Shown: piece by piece, positions 1-12,101 of the stretch
How positions within the stretch are numbered: position 1 is the stretch's first letter
Layout of the letters: each line of letters starts with the position of its first letter
Assembly: GCF_024323335.1 (NCBI RefSeq)
Contig: NC_066581.1
Coordinates: forward strand, 297,743,536-297,807,535
Direction: 5' to 3'
From: Lathyrus oleraceus
Lineage: Eukaryota > Streptophyta > Magnoliopsida > Fabales > Fabaceae
Length of the DNA stretch: 64,000 bases
Notes under the pieces: model-generated
Databases searched by the model: none
What the model saw: only the letters and a program-made list of their open reading frames with translations
What the model was told of the DNA's origin: nothing
Translations under genes and position numbers: made by a program

Positions 1-1632
1 GGCTATCTATGGGTTAAAGAGGAGTGTGCTCACTAAGACATCGCGTCTTATGCCTACGTATCTCATCTGGGATGAAAATCAGAGCAAAACGTAGTTCGAC
101 CAACTACGGGGTAAGGGTTGAACGACGTTACTACGCAATCTACTGGATGCTCGACCTTTGGAGACTTACTCACCTGTAGTAGAAGGAGATCACGTGTTCT
201 TAGGAGAAGAAAAATCAATGAGTTTGGGGTGTTTAGGGATGCTCATGCAAAAAGGCAGTCCTAGATGAAGGAACTGCGCTACCTTAAATGACATGCCACG
301 AGAGGCTATACGAAACCTAAGAAATCGGTAACATGCGGGAAAAGTAAAGGGATCGAGAGATCTACCGTACGGATAAAGATCCGAAGCAATAGCAAATAAA
401 GAGATAAGAAACCCAGAGATCTCTCGAGCTAGCACCATCAAAGAAAGTGAGTCAGTACAGGTAATCGGAATAAACCTCCAGGTGGTATCCCACAAATAAA
501 ATGGAACACCAGGCCATCTCTGCAAGAGTCATGTGAGCCCTCACAAAAAAAAACTCAACAAACAGGTTAGAGAAACAAGATAGGGTAATCAAGAGTTGCC
601 CCCAAATCAAAATGTAACCACATGAATCATGCCATTAAAATTCACAAAAAGCTCACAAAAAGCAATAAAGGGTAGGAGGCCTAAACCTCTTGTCAAACAC
701 ATGCATCAAAAGGATATTAAATTCACCCATAATACCTCATACATTCAGAGCATTCAAATTAAAAGCATAAAGTAATGGGAATAAGGCATACCTGACTGGA
801 GAGATCGAATGAAATTGAATTGCCCGGTTGGGTTTGCAAAGCACTCTTAGGGTTTATGTGAGAGGGAATGGGTTCTTTGCCGATGAGTTCCCTTCAGTCT
901 CTGGAGGTTGCTCTGAACTCTGTTAGCTTTTCTCTCACTACCTTTTTGCCTGCCAGGGTAATAGGAATAGAATTGCCTTTTGTTTCACTGAAACTCTGAA
1001 TTTATAACCTGATTTTTGTGGACCTGTGGGCTCAAATGAGAGAGGCCCAAGTCCAAAATTTTTCTGTTATATTTTATTTATTTATTTATTTATTTTTCGT
1101 TTTTTCGTTTTTTTTTATTTTTTTTATTTTTTTTTTAAACACGTGGGCTTCGCCTAGCGAGCATGACAGTTCAAGAAATTCCTCTGAGTGTAGGTGATTC
1201 TGGTGGCTTTTCTTGGGACTCGCTAGGCGACCCATTCTGCTCGCATAGCGAGCATGATAGCTCATGAACAAACTTTTGCTCCTTCAAGATTAACGTTTTG
1301 ACTGACGAATAGACCCCATTTGAACCTGTTGGAAGTATCTCAAGCCATTCCCTTGTGTTGACTGATCATCTAAATAGAACCCACAAAGTGTCTTGGATGA
1401 TACTCAAGCTTCAAACAAAAGATGTTAGTGACACATTTTTGTGCTTTTGGTTAGTAAACAAAAGTAAGAGAAACAATGATGTATAATTCAAGCATGCTTG
1501 GTGATCTCAAACCAATCACAAGGAGTCCCACCCAAAGGCAAAGGGAACCAAGATGCTAAAGATCCTTGAGGCAATGCAAATGCAATGTTATGATGCCATG
1601 AGGGATCTTAGGGTCAAAATTGGGGTCTTACA
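1..1632 (-). repeat. Ogre-type LTR (element E0), minus strand, truncated by window edge
   Basis: The right end reads ...GGGGTCTTACA, which on the minus strand is TGTAAGACCCC, the terminal TG of an Ogre-type LTR. The last 200 bp (about 1436-1632) align by eye with the outer end of the E2 LTRs (29580-29782 and 47690-47893). A minus-strand TATAAAT lies at 1000-1006, suitable for LTR-driven transcription. The first 110 bp contain the recurring CTACGTA/GTAGTTCG box seen in other LTRs here. No pyrimidine-rich complement of a PPT follows 1632, so this is more likely a 5' LTR, or a solo LTR, whose body lies left of the window. Inverted 11-bp words CGCCTAGCGAG (1151-1161) and CTCGCTAGGCG (1219-1229) lie inside it. 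Small ORFs here, such as minus 190-525, are not taken as genes. Confidence 0.6.
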
Positions 1633-2217
1633 AAAGTGTATTGGAATCCATAAGAGAAATGAGATTTGTACCATAGAAGGAAAGGTGGCATGAACCACAA
1701 GTGAGAGGTCTAAGACATGGTATCACTATGTGGTTGGCCGAAAAAGAAGGAATTAAATGTCTGGGTACAAGCCAAACAACTCTTGGTGCAAACGCGGACT
1801 TTTCATTAGGCGTCCTAAAAGGATGTATATGGTATTCCAAAGAAAGTGTATTTCGATGTCAAAAAATATAGTATGTCACTGGAAGAACGATCTATGATCG
1901 AAGGTAGATAATGGATGGTGAAAGATATGGATGATTCCCTAAGGCGAAGGAGAAATAATTAGAAGTATGCTCGCCAAGGATTCGCATCCTCGTGCCTACG
2001 TATTCGCATAGTGCAATGAGAAAATCAGAGCAATCATAGTTCAGCTCACTAGGACTGAAAAAAATAGGGATTGGAGGCAAGAGGAAATGGGTGATTGAGA
2101 TTGAAGTGATTTGAATAGAATGATTGAGAATTGAATAGGATGAATATACTCGGTAGTTACTGGATGAGAAGAATCTTTGTAGTTGTTTCTTGCATGGAAG
2201 ATGAAGACTTTATCTAT

Positions 2218-2589
2218 CGTTAGATTCGAATTGCACTAAAGTCTATGAACGGAGGTGAATACGATGAGCGTTGGGTCATACGTCCCATACCCAAAGATAC
2301 TCAGAATGGGGGTAGGAATACTCCAGTCCCACTCCTTCTCCATTACTTAAGGCTCATATCGTACAACTTGATTCATGATTGATAAATTGTTGATTGTTGT
2401 CCTTGCTTTTGCTTGTTTTTGCTTTGTGAAGATAGACTTGTTAATCGTATGGTTAGAATTGTGCTAAAGTCTATGAATAGAGGTGAATACGATGAGCGCT
2501 GGGTCATACGTCCCATACCCAAAGATACTCAGAATGGGGGTAGGAATACTCCAGTCCCACTCCTTCTCCATTACTTAAGGCTCATATCG
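2218..2589. repeat. Direct duplication, two 144-bp copies, period 228 bp
   Basis: Copies at 2218-2361 and 2446-2589 are nearly identical, both running from the AAGTCTATGAA word to GGCTCATATCG, with an 84-bp spacer. The second copy creates a spurious 78-residue plus-strand ORF (2413-2649). Confidence 0.85.
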
Positions 2590-3205
2590 CACTCTCCTAA
2601 CTTTGATTTAACAAGTGTTGAAGATGCCACCTTTGATGTGCTTGAATAATCTGCTGCTTGGTATGGCTGATGATGCCTTGATTGAATATCTTGTCTTGAG
2701 GCCTTGAGCTCCACAACTTGGAAGAAAAGTCTTACTAAGTGACCAAGGGTCTTTTGGTCACTCAAAATTAGACTGGGGGATTATACAAGTTCAAAAGATT
2801 TAATTAATCAAAATTGCTTTTGATCAATTTAATCGGGGGTTTGGTTTTGGTTTTGAAGGGAACTAATTTTGGATCTAATAGAAGTTAGTACTTGTTAGAA
2901 ACTATCTTAAGGGATCATGCATTAGAAGTTGATTGAATATTCTAAGTTAGATTAGCAATCCTAAGGGAACATGTCACAATATTGATTAAAATCATGATGA
3001 AAAATCTATAATAAGTCCTACAATTATTAGGAAATGATTGAATTCTAATCCTAAAGGGAGCATGAAATTTCAACACAAAAATACCAAAACAAGCCCATAA
3101 GGGGCAAAATGGTCATTTCCTAAAATATGTCTAATTTTATTCATGAGTAAAACTCTACACCCGAGCTTTGGAAAAAAGAGGGAACACATAAGCTTAGAAT
3201 TGGAA

Positions 3206-3506
3206 GTTATGTAATGTTAGTCTCCAAGGACCACTCCTTGTGTGCCTAACATGAAGTTTTCCCCAAGAGTAGACATTTTCGTAGATCTCGTGTAAAACAT
3301 CTAGCATGTTGCATGACTTGATTCATGAAGGGTCCATGACTCTGAGAACCACTTTTAGAACCAGTTTCCATCTTGGTGGTTGTGTAGTGTTAGACTCTGA
3401 GGACCTCTCCTCTTGTGCCTAGCATGAGAACCCCACCCAGGATAAACCTTCTAGTCATAAAACAACTAGAATGTTGCATGATATTGATACGATAAGCGTC
3501 CATGAC
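3206..3506. repeat. Diverged direct repeat in leader region
   Basis: Two related segments, about 3206-3340 and 3380-3506, share the order TGTTAG - GGACC - CTTGTGTGCC/CTTGTGCC - GTTGCATGA - GTCCATGAC. They are strongly diverged and offset by about 173 bp. No coding content. Confidence 0.5.
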
Positions 3507-3777
3507 CTTGGGAAACCTATCCATCAATGTAGAAACTACCATGTGTGTTATTTTTATGGGTAGACAACTTAGAACTATCCATTGTGAAAGCCTGCCTGTT
3601 AGGGTGTTCTGAATTACTTATGATACCCTGGATCCAAACATCATGCATTCATCTCATTTGCATCATGGTACTCATAAAACAATTTATTTTCAGGGAATTC
3701 TTTGTATCCACATTTGTTTTGCATTCAAAGGAGTGATGAATTCAAATTGAATAAAAGCTTTACAACTCAAGGCCAAG

Positions 3778-6640
3778 ATGCCAGACACCACTGTTTTGAT
3801 GAATTGTCTGAAAGAACTTCCACCATGTTTCAAGGTTATGCTTGAAGGGAGATTTGGAGGAATTATAAGTCTTCTTACTGTAAAAGTTCAGACGTCAACC
3901 ATCACTGCCTTGGCTCAATTTTACGATCCTCCAATCTGGAGCTTTCTGTTCCAAGACTTTCAACTTACTCCTTCCTTAGAGGAGTTTGAAGGGCTCTTGG
4001 GTTCCTCTATGAAAGGAAGAACACCGTACAATAGAATTGGCCAGGTACCTGAAGTGGAAAAATTAGCTTTGGCACTACATATTCCTATTCCAACTGCCAT
4101 GGCTAATTGGAAGAAAAGAGAAAACTTATTAGGGTTTCAAAAAGTTTACCTAGAAGGAGAAGCAGAGAGATTATTGGCAGCACGACATTGAGATGCTCTT
4201 GGGAATGTGCTAGCTCTCCTCATATATGGGCAGGTACTTTTCCAAACTTATGAGGGTTTTATTGACTCAACTACTATTAGCATTTTCTAGGCCGTGTGGA
4301 AAGAAAATTAAAGTCCAGTTTGTCCACTTCTAGTCGATGTCTTCTGCAGTCTTCACCATTCCCATGAGAAGAAAAATGGCACCCTAACCTTTTGCCTTCC
4401 CCTACTTTACAAATGTCTCACATCACATGTGTTCAAACCGAATTCCCTTATCAGTGATATATCTAGTACAAATTGGGCCCAAAACCTTGGTGTCTCTAAT
4501 TGAAAGGGATATCACTTGGTATAATAGCAAGCTTAATGTGGAGGAAATCATCATCCGTTATGGAATTTTTCCTAACGTACCTTTAATAGGATCCGAAAGT
4601 TGTATTAGCTATAACCCAATGCTAGATACACAACAGTTTGACTATCCTATGTTGGGGAAACCTGAGGACAAGGAGCTGGAAGAAATGATTTTGGATGATA
4701 TGGGTGTCAAGGATGCAACTTTTCTCCATAAGATTGTCAGATCATGGGAAGAGATTCATACGAAAGGTCGTGATCTGAGGAAGAGGGATTGCGTGTCTAA
4801 AATATCATACCAGCAGTGGGTTCTAGAAAGGGTTAAAATGGTCAAAATCCATTTTTACATAGAGATACCTCATAGGCCTGCTACATCAGAGCCAATACCT
4901 GTCTCACTTGAGGAGGTAGGGGAGTTGAGAGCTAAGGTGGCCAGACTCGGGAAGGAAAATGAGGACCTACTATTAAGCCTTCAATAGGTCACTAATGAGC
5001 AAAATGAAATGAAGTGGGAACTTGGTCGAAGAAAGACACAACTTGAAGTTTATGAGGAACGGGTTGAGAAATAAGAGCACAAAAGGAAAAAAGTTAAAGT
5101 GGGTTTAGAGCAAGTCGATCATTGCTTGGAAACCATCAAAAACCAGCTAAAGCAGGCCCAGAAAGAAAGCCTAAAAAATGAGTATTTATGGAAGAAGACT
5201 ACAAAATAGAAAAAAGAAGTAAGAGAAGAGTTAGAAGCCCAAACAAAAGATCTTACCGTCTCCCTCCATAACTCTGAAGCTCAAGTGGAGCGAGAACGCC
5301 GACTTAAAGAAAGAGCTGCAGAAACTTCTCGAGTTACACCTGGAGTTTGGGCCGATAAGTGTCAAGAGACAAAGGATGATAAAGAGTGCACACAACACTG
5401 AAAGGATAGACTTGAGGCATTTCATCAGGATAACATGATATGGATGAAGGAAAGAGAGCATGTGGTTGAGGACTACGAGGTCTTCAAGAAAATCATTGAC
5501 TTTCTACAAAAGGATAGATATGTATAGGGGTGTTCGCGGTGCGGTTTGGGCGGTTTTTGCGATAAAAATCACCCGAACCGCCAGAGAAAAAAGCATGCGG
5601 TTTGGTTTGGTTCGGTTGACTTTTAGAAATAAAACCAAACCAAACCAAACCAAATCAATGCGGTTTGGGTTGGTTCGGTTGGTTCGGTTTTTTATAATAT
5701 TTTTATTGAGCCATATATACTCCTATAAATAAGAACATAACTTTGTGTTTAGTCATTCATACATTACTAAATAACATCAAAGTTCATCATATTTAGACAA
5801 AAACGTTTCATTCAATATACAAAAAACCAGATTAGAAAAAAGTGGAATAAAAGACAAATATAAATAGTAGCATAAAATAATATCAAAGACATTATAATAA
5901 AACATAAAAAAAACATATGAGATGAGAGATTAGAGAAGATGAAAAAAATAACATAAGAGATGCGAGATTCAGAAGAAAAGTGCAATAAAAACGTAATTGG
6001 AAGAGAAAATAGTAACATAAAAGATAAAAAAGAAAGAACATAATAGAAGACTTATTAGAGTAGAAGAGGCGAGACCTACATGGAAAATAAGATGAGAAGA
6101 ATGTGTGATACTACTATGAGAGATTTAAGAAGGTTGAAATTGAAACCCTATGTGTGATTAAGAGAAAACCGTTTGTAATTGTAAGGTTAAGGCATACTAG
6201 GTTTGAGGTTTGGGTTGGATGTGGGATAAGTGAACTTTGGGTTGTAACATAATGCGGTTTGGTTTGGTTTAGTTCGGTTTGAAAAATACAAACCGCAAAC
6301 CAAACCAAACCGTGCGGTTTTGTTAAAAAATGACCCAAACGAATCCGAACCAAATGCGGTTTTTTGCGGTTTCGGTTTGGTTTGGTTTGGTTTGCGGTTT
6401 TCTATTGGGTTGGTTTAGTTTTGAACACCCCTAGATATGTATATCATGCAAAGGTCAATGGTTTGGTCGAGTTTTATAACTAGTTACCAAAGACATGCCC
6501 TGGAAGCTGAGGGATGCGATAGAGGAGTTAAATCCAGACCATGCTCACCCCGCTATGATTAGTTTCATTTTGCTAAGTGAGGATAGGATGAAGAGGTTCA
6601 AAGTTTAGTTGGAGGAACTCAAAGCACGAAAACCAGTTGT
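3778..6640 (+). pseudogene. E1 ORF1 (Ogre-specific ORF upstream of gag), broken
   Basis: This is the Ogre-type ORF1, whose function is not established. The first block (3778-4191) has the family signature TALAQFYDPPIWSFLFQDFQ followed by LTPSLEEFE. The same region is recognisable in E2 ORF1 (FYDPLYRCFTFLDFQ, TLEEYAYLVGIP). The second block (4427-4987) contains the VSLIERDITWYN and FPNVPLIG motifs. The tail (about 4880-5520, and after 6434) is rich in Lys/Glu and looks like a coiled coil. Stop codons separate the blocks, at 4189 and in several places from 4985 on. The tail is interrupted at 5525 by a hAT-like MITE, and the reading picks up again with the duplicated 8 bp at 6434. It cannot encode a full-length product. 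Confidence 0.8.
5525..6433. mobile_element. hAT-like MITE, 909 bp, inserted in E1 ORF1
   Basis: The ends are perfect 11-bp terminal inverted repeats: TAGGGGTGTTC at 5525-5535 and GAACACCCCTA at 6423-6433. An 8-bp target-site duplication GATATGTA flanks it (5517-5524 and 6434-6441), which is diagnostic of the hAT superfamily. Subterminal regions are packed with GGTTTGG/CCAAACC words in both orientations, the kind of repeat that hAT transposases bind. No transposase is encoded, so it is non-autonomous. Short ORFs inside (5460-5732 plus, 5812-6018 and 6114-6353 minus) are by-products. Confidence 0.93.
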
Positions 6641-6987
6641 GTGACTTTCCACTTTTGTACTTTTTATGCTTCCTAAGAGATTTAATATTTGAGTTGTATT
6701 GGTTTAGGCTTTTATGCCTTTGTACTCCATACTTTGACAAAATGAATGAATGAAAGTTGACATTTATTTTACTTCTTGAGTTGATGCTCATTTGAATGTT
6801 TACTAACAACAACCTTTATAAATGATTCCCTGAAAATAAAATAAAAAGCATAAAAAGCATTTTTGCACCCACCTACATTCAACGTGCGTCATGCACTTCA
6901 TTCCAAAAAAAACTTACACAATCGTTTACCCTTTGTCCAGTAACGCTGACTAATCAACACTGATACAAGACGCGCAACAACTATAGA
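6641..6987 (+). other. Spacer between E1 ORF1 remnant and gag
   Basis: About 350 bp of AT-rich sequence between the ORF1 tail and gag. It contains short Lys-rich fragments but no recognisable domain. Nothing else is seen. Confidence 0.4.
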
Positions 6988-9060
6988 ATGACATTGGAAC
7001 AGGTTGAAGCCAATCAGGCTACCATGAGAACAAATATCACTATTATCCAGGAAAAGATGGATCAGTTACTCGAGACGATGTTGGCAATTGCTCAAAGGGA
7101 GATGGCTGCAGAAGTAGAAACTGGGACAAAAAGAGTGCTAGTCACATTGGCACTTCAGGATTGGTCAATCAAAATGAAAGCCTCACCCGTGCTAAGGGAG
7201 TCCCTGTTCATATACCGACAGGAAACAAGGGTAATGAAGATCACACGGAACCTTCTTATGCATCTTCTCAACATGGGTCTGAGATGGGAAAAGATGACCC
7301 ATATGATACTTTTTACATACCTAATCCACCAAGACCTAAAGTTTTTTCGGATCTTGCTGCAGAAAGGCTTCACACCTTAGAGAAGAAAATCAATGCCATT
7401 GAAGGTAATAACATCTTCGGTATAGAAGCCATGAATATGCGATTGGTTTCAAATTTGGTCATCCCGACTAAGTTCAAAACTCCTGATTTCGAGAAGTACA
7501 AAGGCCAGACTTGTCCAAGAAGTCATTTGATAATGTATTTAAGGAAAATGGATGCGCACACTGAAAATGATAAGCTACTCATACATTGTTTTCAAGACAA
7601 CTTGAGTGGAGCATATCTAAGGTGGTATATGAGTTTGGAACAAGGTCAAATTCAGAGTTGGGAAGATTTGGCTGATGCTTTCATTCGCCAATACAAACAT
7701 AATCTCGATATGGCGCTGGATCATATGCGGATATAGGGTATGGCGATGACCGAGAGAGAATCATTTAAAGAATACACTCAAAGATGGAGAGAGTTGGCCA
7801 TTCAGGTGGAACCTCCATTGTCTGAGAAGGAAATGATTGGAATATTCGTATATACTTTGAAAGACCCTTTCTTTGATAAGTTGGTAAGCAGTGCAACGTT
7901 GGACTTCGCTCACTTGGAGATAGAATCGAGAAGGGTTTGAGGGATGGAAAATTTCAAGGCGCTGTTGGAGCCCCCAATACACCGAAGAAGTATTATGGAG
8001 TCTTTTAGAGGAAAAAGGAAGGTGATACAAATGCCATCTCAAAAGGGTATAAGGGTAAGCAACAAATCCCTTATGACCAAGTCATTGCTATAATACCTAT
8101 ACCCTACCAGCAACCAATATAACAACAACAAGTTTATCAACAACAACCTCCACAACAACGGCAACAACAAAATGCCCCTCCACAACGGCAGTTCAAACCA
8201 AGACCACCACGAAGGCAGCTCGACCCTTTGTCGGTGCCTTATAGCCAAATATTTTCGTACTTGCAGAAAGAGGGACTGTTAACTTTAAGGGAGTTAAGGC
8301 CATCCAATTTCCCTTATCCTCCTGGGTATGATGCTAATGCCCATTGCGAATTTCACATGGGTGCACCTGGAAATACCATAGAGAACTGTTATGCTTTTCA
8401 GAATCATGTGCAATATCTGGTTGAGGCTCAAGCTGTTACTTTCTCTCCAAGAGGTTAAAATGTCAAGACTAACCCTATGCCTACTCACGGAGGAGCATCG
8501 GTCAGCATCATAGAAGAAGTTTACCAACATGAATTGATAAAAAAAGGTGGAACAAATTGAAACCCCAATTGCTATGATAAGGGCACAATTATTGAAGAGT
8601 GGTTTAATCTAAGTGAACCTTGTTGATGAAGATAACATTGAAGAGTTGAAGGCCTTTATTTAGCAAATGTTGGATTAAGGTATGATGCAAATCAAGTACC
8701 GTAACAAATATAAGAAAGAAAAAGAGGTTGCTGTAATTGACATTCCTTATGACGTGGTTAATGTGCAAATTCCCATCACCCCTTTGGTGATAGAATTTCC
8801 AACACCATTTTCCTACGAAGATGAAAAAGTTGTGTCGTGGATATATCAACTCAGAGCTTTTAAGCAGGGGCAGGAGGACTAACCTTTGGTTATTAATGAG
8901 CCAAATGTAACCTCCATTGTAGGGCCGGTTGGAATGACACGCAGTGACCGAGTGTTTGCACCAAGAACTGTTGATACATCTGCTAAATCTAAGGGTAAGG
9001 AAGTTGCCAGCCTTGCTTAAAGTCCTACTCCAAACATTGAATCTCAAGAAATGCACTTAT
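6988..9060 (+). pseudogene. E1 gag, frameshifted and interrupted
   Basis: Gag is the capsid-forming protein of the element. A leading coiled-coil-like segment (6988-7140, EQVEANQATMRTNITIIQEK) shifts frame into 7161-7736. That block holds the gag core: KFKTPDFEKYKG, CPRSHLIMYLRKM, LIHCFQDNLSGAYLRWYMSL. E2 gag has the matching VPDFEKYKGNTCPLNHLVMY. It continues after a stop at about 7734 (TFKEY/RWRELA-type block, 7740-7940) and then shifts again. The distal zinc-binding segment around 8330-8400 reads CEFHMGAPGNTIENC. In E2 the same place is CVYHSGAPGHDVENC, so a probable zinc-ligating His has become Asn. A Gln-rich linker lies at 8100-8200. At least four breaks are visible, so it is non-functional. 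Confidence 0.85.
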
Positions 9061-10191
9061 CTCCAAAAGCGGCCATTACTTAAGAGGAAACTGAAGAGTT
9101 CCTAAAGATAATCAAGAAGAGTGATTATAAGATAGTCGATCAATTGAATCAAACGCCTTCAAATATATCCATGTTGTCTCTATTACTCAGCTCTAAGGCA
9201 CATATGGATTCATTAATGAGGGTTTTGAGTGTTGCTCACTTTACAAAAGATATCACAGTAGAACAGTTTGATGACGTGATAGCTTGTGTAACCATTGGTA
9301 ATTTCTTCGGATTCATGAATTGCCTACTAAAGGGAAAAGCCACAACAAAGCTCTACACATCTCCCTAAGATGTGTAGATATCATTTTATCAAGAGTTTTG
9401 GTGGATACATGTTTTTACTTGAATGTTATCGGAAAAACTACTTTGATAAAGCTGCCTTTGGAAGGACTAAATATGAAGCCTAACACCCTGATAGTAAAGG
9501 GTTTTGATAGGTCAAGACGAGCGGTTATAAGCGAGGTTGACTTTCCAGTCAAAATTGGCCCAACCATCTCCACAATCACATTCCAAGTTATGGACATACA
9601 TCCTGGGCATAGTTGTTTACTTGGAAGACCTTGGATCCATGTTGCGGCGCATTAACCTCTACACTGCACCAAAAATTGAAGTTCATTACGAATGACAAGA
9701 TGATTATAATTGGAGGAGAAGAGGACATCCTGGTTAGCCACCTGACATCTTTCAGGTATATTGATGTAGAAGGCGAAATTACTGAGACACCTTTTCATTC
9801 CTTGGAAGTGGTGAATATGTTGACAGTCCAACATGTATCTGAGTCACCAAAGTAGGAGTTGTCAATGGCCTCCTGGAAAGGAGCTAAAGCGGTTATAGAG
9901 ACTGGGAGCGCCCAAGGCTAGGGCAAGCTAATAGAAGTACGTGAAAAGTGGGACAAGTTTGGGTTGGGACACGAACCATCCTCAGTTTAAGCAAGTAGTC
10001 AACATGGCAAGAAACAGATTCCTCCTGTTGGGGAGACATTTACTAGTGTCGGCCATATCTTTGGTAATCTAATTTCAACGATTAACGATGAGGCCTATAA
10101 TAAGGTGATGTCCAGCTGGATACGTCAGGTAATGCCCAACGAGGAGCTGAAGAATTGGAAGACTGTGGAGATTCCTCAATTCTTCCAAAAG
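9061..10191 (+). pseudogene. E1 aspartic protease and flanking region, active site altered
   Basis: Aligns with the E2 protease: IVDQLNQTPSNISMLSLLL near 9135, TVEQFDDVIA near 9260, then LVDTCFYLNVIGKTTL at about 9398-9445. The retroviral-type protease motif is D-T/S-G. E2 keeps LVDTGSSLNV, while E1 has DTC, so the catalytic loop is damaged. Further on FQVMDIHPGHSCLLGRPWIH (about 9580-9640) is conserved, followed by a frameshift into 9613-9855 (TSTLHQKLKF). A tail up to about 10191 (VGETFTSVGHIFGN) has further stops. Two positions here keep Gln codons where E2 has stops, which helps reconstruct the direction of change in E2. Confidence 0.8.
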
Positions 10192-10440
10192 TAATTTTAT
10201 TTGTTTTAATAAAAAACCTTGTGCTCTTCCCAAGGCACAGTGGCATGTTGTAGGGCCTCCTTATTTTTTAGAACTTTGATTATCATTAATGAAATGACAA
10301 TTTGCATTCAAATTTTATTCCTTTCCTTTCATAGTTTTTATATATGTGCTATAAAATGGCAATAATTTTTACGCACGCACTTTCTAAATAAACTGCATAA
10401 ATCATAACATGCAAAAACACCACTGAGACCATTAATAATG
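10192..10440 (+). other. Intron-like spacer between E1 protease and RT
   Basis: About 250 bp of T/A-rich non-coding sequence lies exactly where Ogre elements have a spliced intron between pro and RT (established for the Ogre group). E2 has the equivalent spacer at 36982-37245. Splice sites were not resolved here. Confidence 0.45.
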
Positions 10441-12101
10441 ATACTGCTATGGTCTTGTATGACTTTGATTGTCCAATTAACCAATCCGAAGATGAATGCG
10501 AGGAAGATTGTGAACTCCCTGAAGAGCTAACCAGATTACTCAAATAGGAAGAGAAAGTCATTCAACCGCACCAGGAGAACGTCGAAGTTATCAACATTGA
10601 GACAAAAAAGGACAAAAAAGAAGTGAAGATAAGCGCCACTCTTTAAGATGCAGTAAAAATAAGACTAATAGAACTCATTCATGAGTATGCCGAAGTGTTC
10701 GCTTGGTCATATCAAGATATGCATGGGATGGATACTGATATTGACATACACAAGCTACCACTCAAAGAAGAATTTCCTGTTGTCAAACAAAAGTTAAGAA
10801 GAACTCATCCAAACATGGATCTCAAGATCAGAGAAGAGGTGATAAAGCAGTTCGATGTTGGGTTTTTAGAAGTTGCCATGTACTCACAATGGGTTGCTAA
10901 CATTGTGCTGGTGCTAAAGAAAGATGGAAAAGTCTGCATGTGTGTTGACTATCGGGCTCTGAACAGAGCTCTTCCAAAAGATGATTTCCCATTACCTCAC
11001 ATCAACGTATTGGTTGAAAAAACAACTCAGTTCTTAGTATTTTCTTTCATGGATGGTTTCTCCGGATATAATCAGATTAAAATGGATCCATAGGACATGG
11101 AGAAAACTACATTCATCACCCCTTGGGTAACTTTCTGTTATAAGGTGATGCCTTTCGGGTTAAAGAATGCAGGGGCAACATATCAACGTGCCATGGTGAC
11201 TCTCTTTCATAACATGATTCATAAGGATATCGAAGTATATGTTGATGATATGATTGCCAAATCCCAAATCAAAGAGGAGCACATCACTAATCTGGAAAAG
11301 TTTTTTGCTCGATTGAGGAAATTTAAGTTGAGGCTTAACCCCCAACAAATGTACATTCGGTGATCGAAGTATATATTGATGACATGATTGCTAAATCCCA
11401 AACCAAAGAGGAGCATATCACTAATCTGGGTTTTATTATAAGCCGAAAAGGAATCGAGGTGGATCCTGACAAGGTCATGTCTATTCAGAACATGCCTGCG
11501 CCGAAGACCGAGAAAGAGGTTCATGGATTATTGGGGAGATTAAACTAGATTTCCAAATTCATTTCACATCTCACCGCCACCTGTAAACCAATATTCAAGC
11601 TTTTAAGGAAGAATCAAGCAATTGAGCAGAATGATGATTTCCAAACAACGTTTGGGAAAGTCAAAGAATATTTACAAGAACCCCCGATTTTGATGCCCCC
11701 TGTTCATGGAAGACCTCTCATCATGTACTTAACAATACTCGGCGAATCTATGGGCTGCATGTTTGGGCAGCAAGACGAAACTGGTAAAAAAAGAGCATGC
11801 CGGCTATTATCTTAAAAAGAAGTTTAACGACTGTGAGACCAGAGACTCATTGCTTGAAAAGACTTGTTGCACGCTTGCATGGGCTGCTAAACATCTCAGA
11901 CAATACATACCGACTCACACAACTTGGTTGATATCCAAGATGGACCCCATCAAGTATGTATTTGAAAAACAAGCTCTCACTGGAAGAATTTCCCGATGGA
12001 AAATGTTATTATCAGAATATGACATCTAGTATGTCACATAAAAGGCCATCAAGGGTAGTGTACTGGTAGACCATCTTGCTCACCAGCCGATGGAGGATTA
12101 C
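10441..12101 (+). pseudogene. E1 reverse transcriptase and first RNase H, broken; cut at 12101 by LTR element
   Basis: The N-terminal leader matches E2 (YAEVFAWSYQDMHGMDTDI; E2 VFAWSYEDMPGLDTDI). The RT palm follows: SQWVANIVLVLKKDGKV, VDYRALNRALPKDDFPLPHI, FSFMDGFSGYNQIKM, GLKNAGATYQRAM, and the catalytic YVDD at about 11237-11250 (EVYVDDMIAKS). A 67-bp segment containing this catalytic loop is duplicated (11229-11295 and 11363-11429), giving a second YIDD and destroying the frame. The RT connection and first RNase H (LLEKTCCTLAWAAKHLRQY, PIKYVFEKQALTGRISRW) extend to 12101. Stops occur at several sites, including 10546, 10645 and 11091. The next E1 codons resume at 19779. Confidence 0.85.
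11229..11429 (+). repeat. 67-bp duplication of the RT catalytic loop
   Basis: 11229-11295 and 11363-11429 are both 67 bp, start ATCGAAGTATAT and end CTAATCTGG, and differ at a handful of sites. They are offset by 134 bp, not a multiple of three. The first reads YVDD, the second YIDD. The second copy sits where E2 continues with CTFGVRSGKLLGF, so it replaced part of the RT thumb region. Confidence 0.85.

Larger units (their letters stand above)
1633..3777. repeat. LTR/leader-like repetitive sequence upstream of E1 ORF1
   Basis: No gene is visible. Around 1966-2044 the sequence carries another copy of the LTR box (GCCTACGTA ... AATCAGAGC ... TAGTTC) in minus orientation, so part of this stretch is probably LTR-derived. 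Further right it resembles the long untranslated leader that precedes ORF1 in Ogre-type elements. No PBS of the TGGCGACTC type and no LTR end ahead of ORF1 was found, so the 5' LTR of E1 is missing or unrecognisable. Confidence 0.35.

Noticed and set aside
190..525. 111-codon minus ORF with Trp/Phe-rich sequence
   Set aside because: Lies within the E0 LTR, has no domain and no conservation signal visible here.
1084..1136. (ATTT)n and T-rich tract as a transposon tail or poly(A) insertion
   Set aside because: It lies within the E0 LTR and has no flanking duplication or adjoining LINE/SINE sequence.
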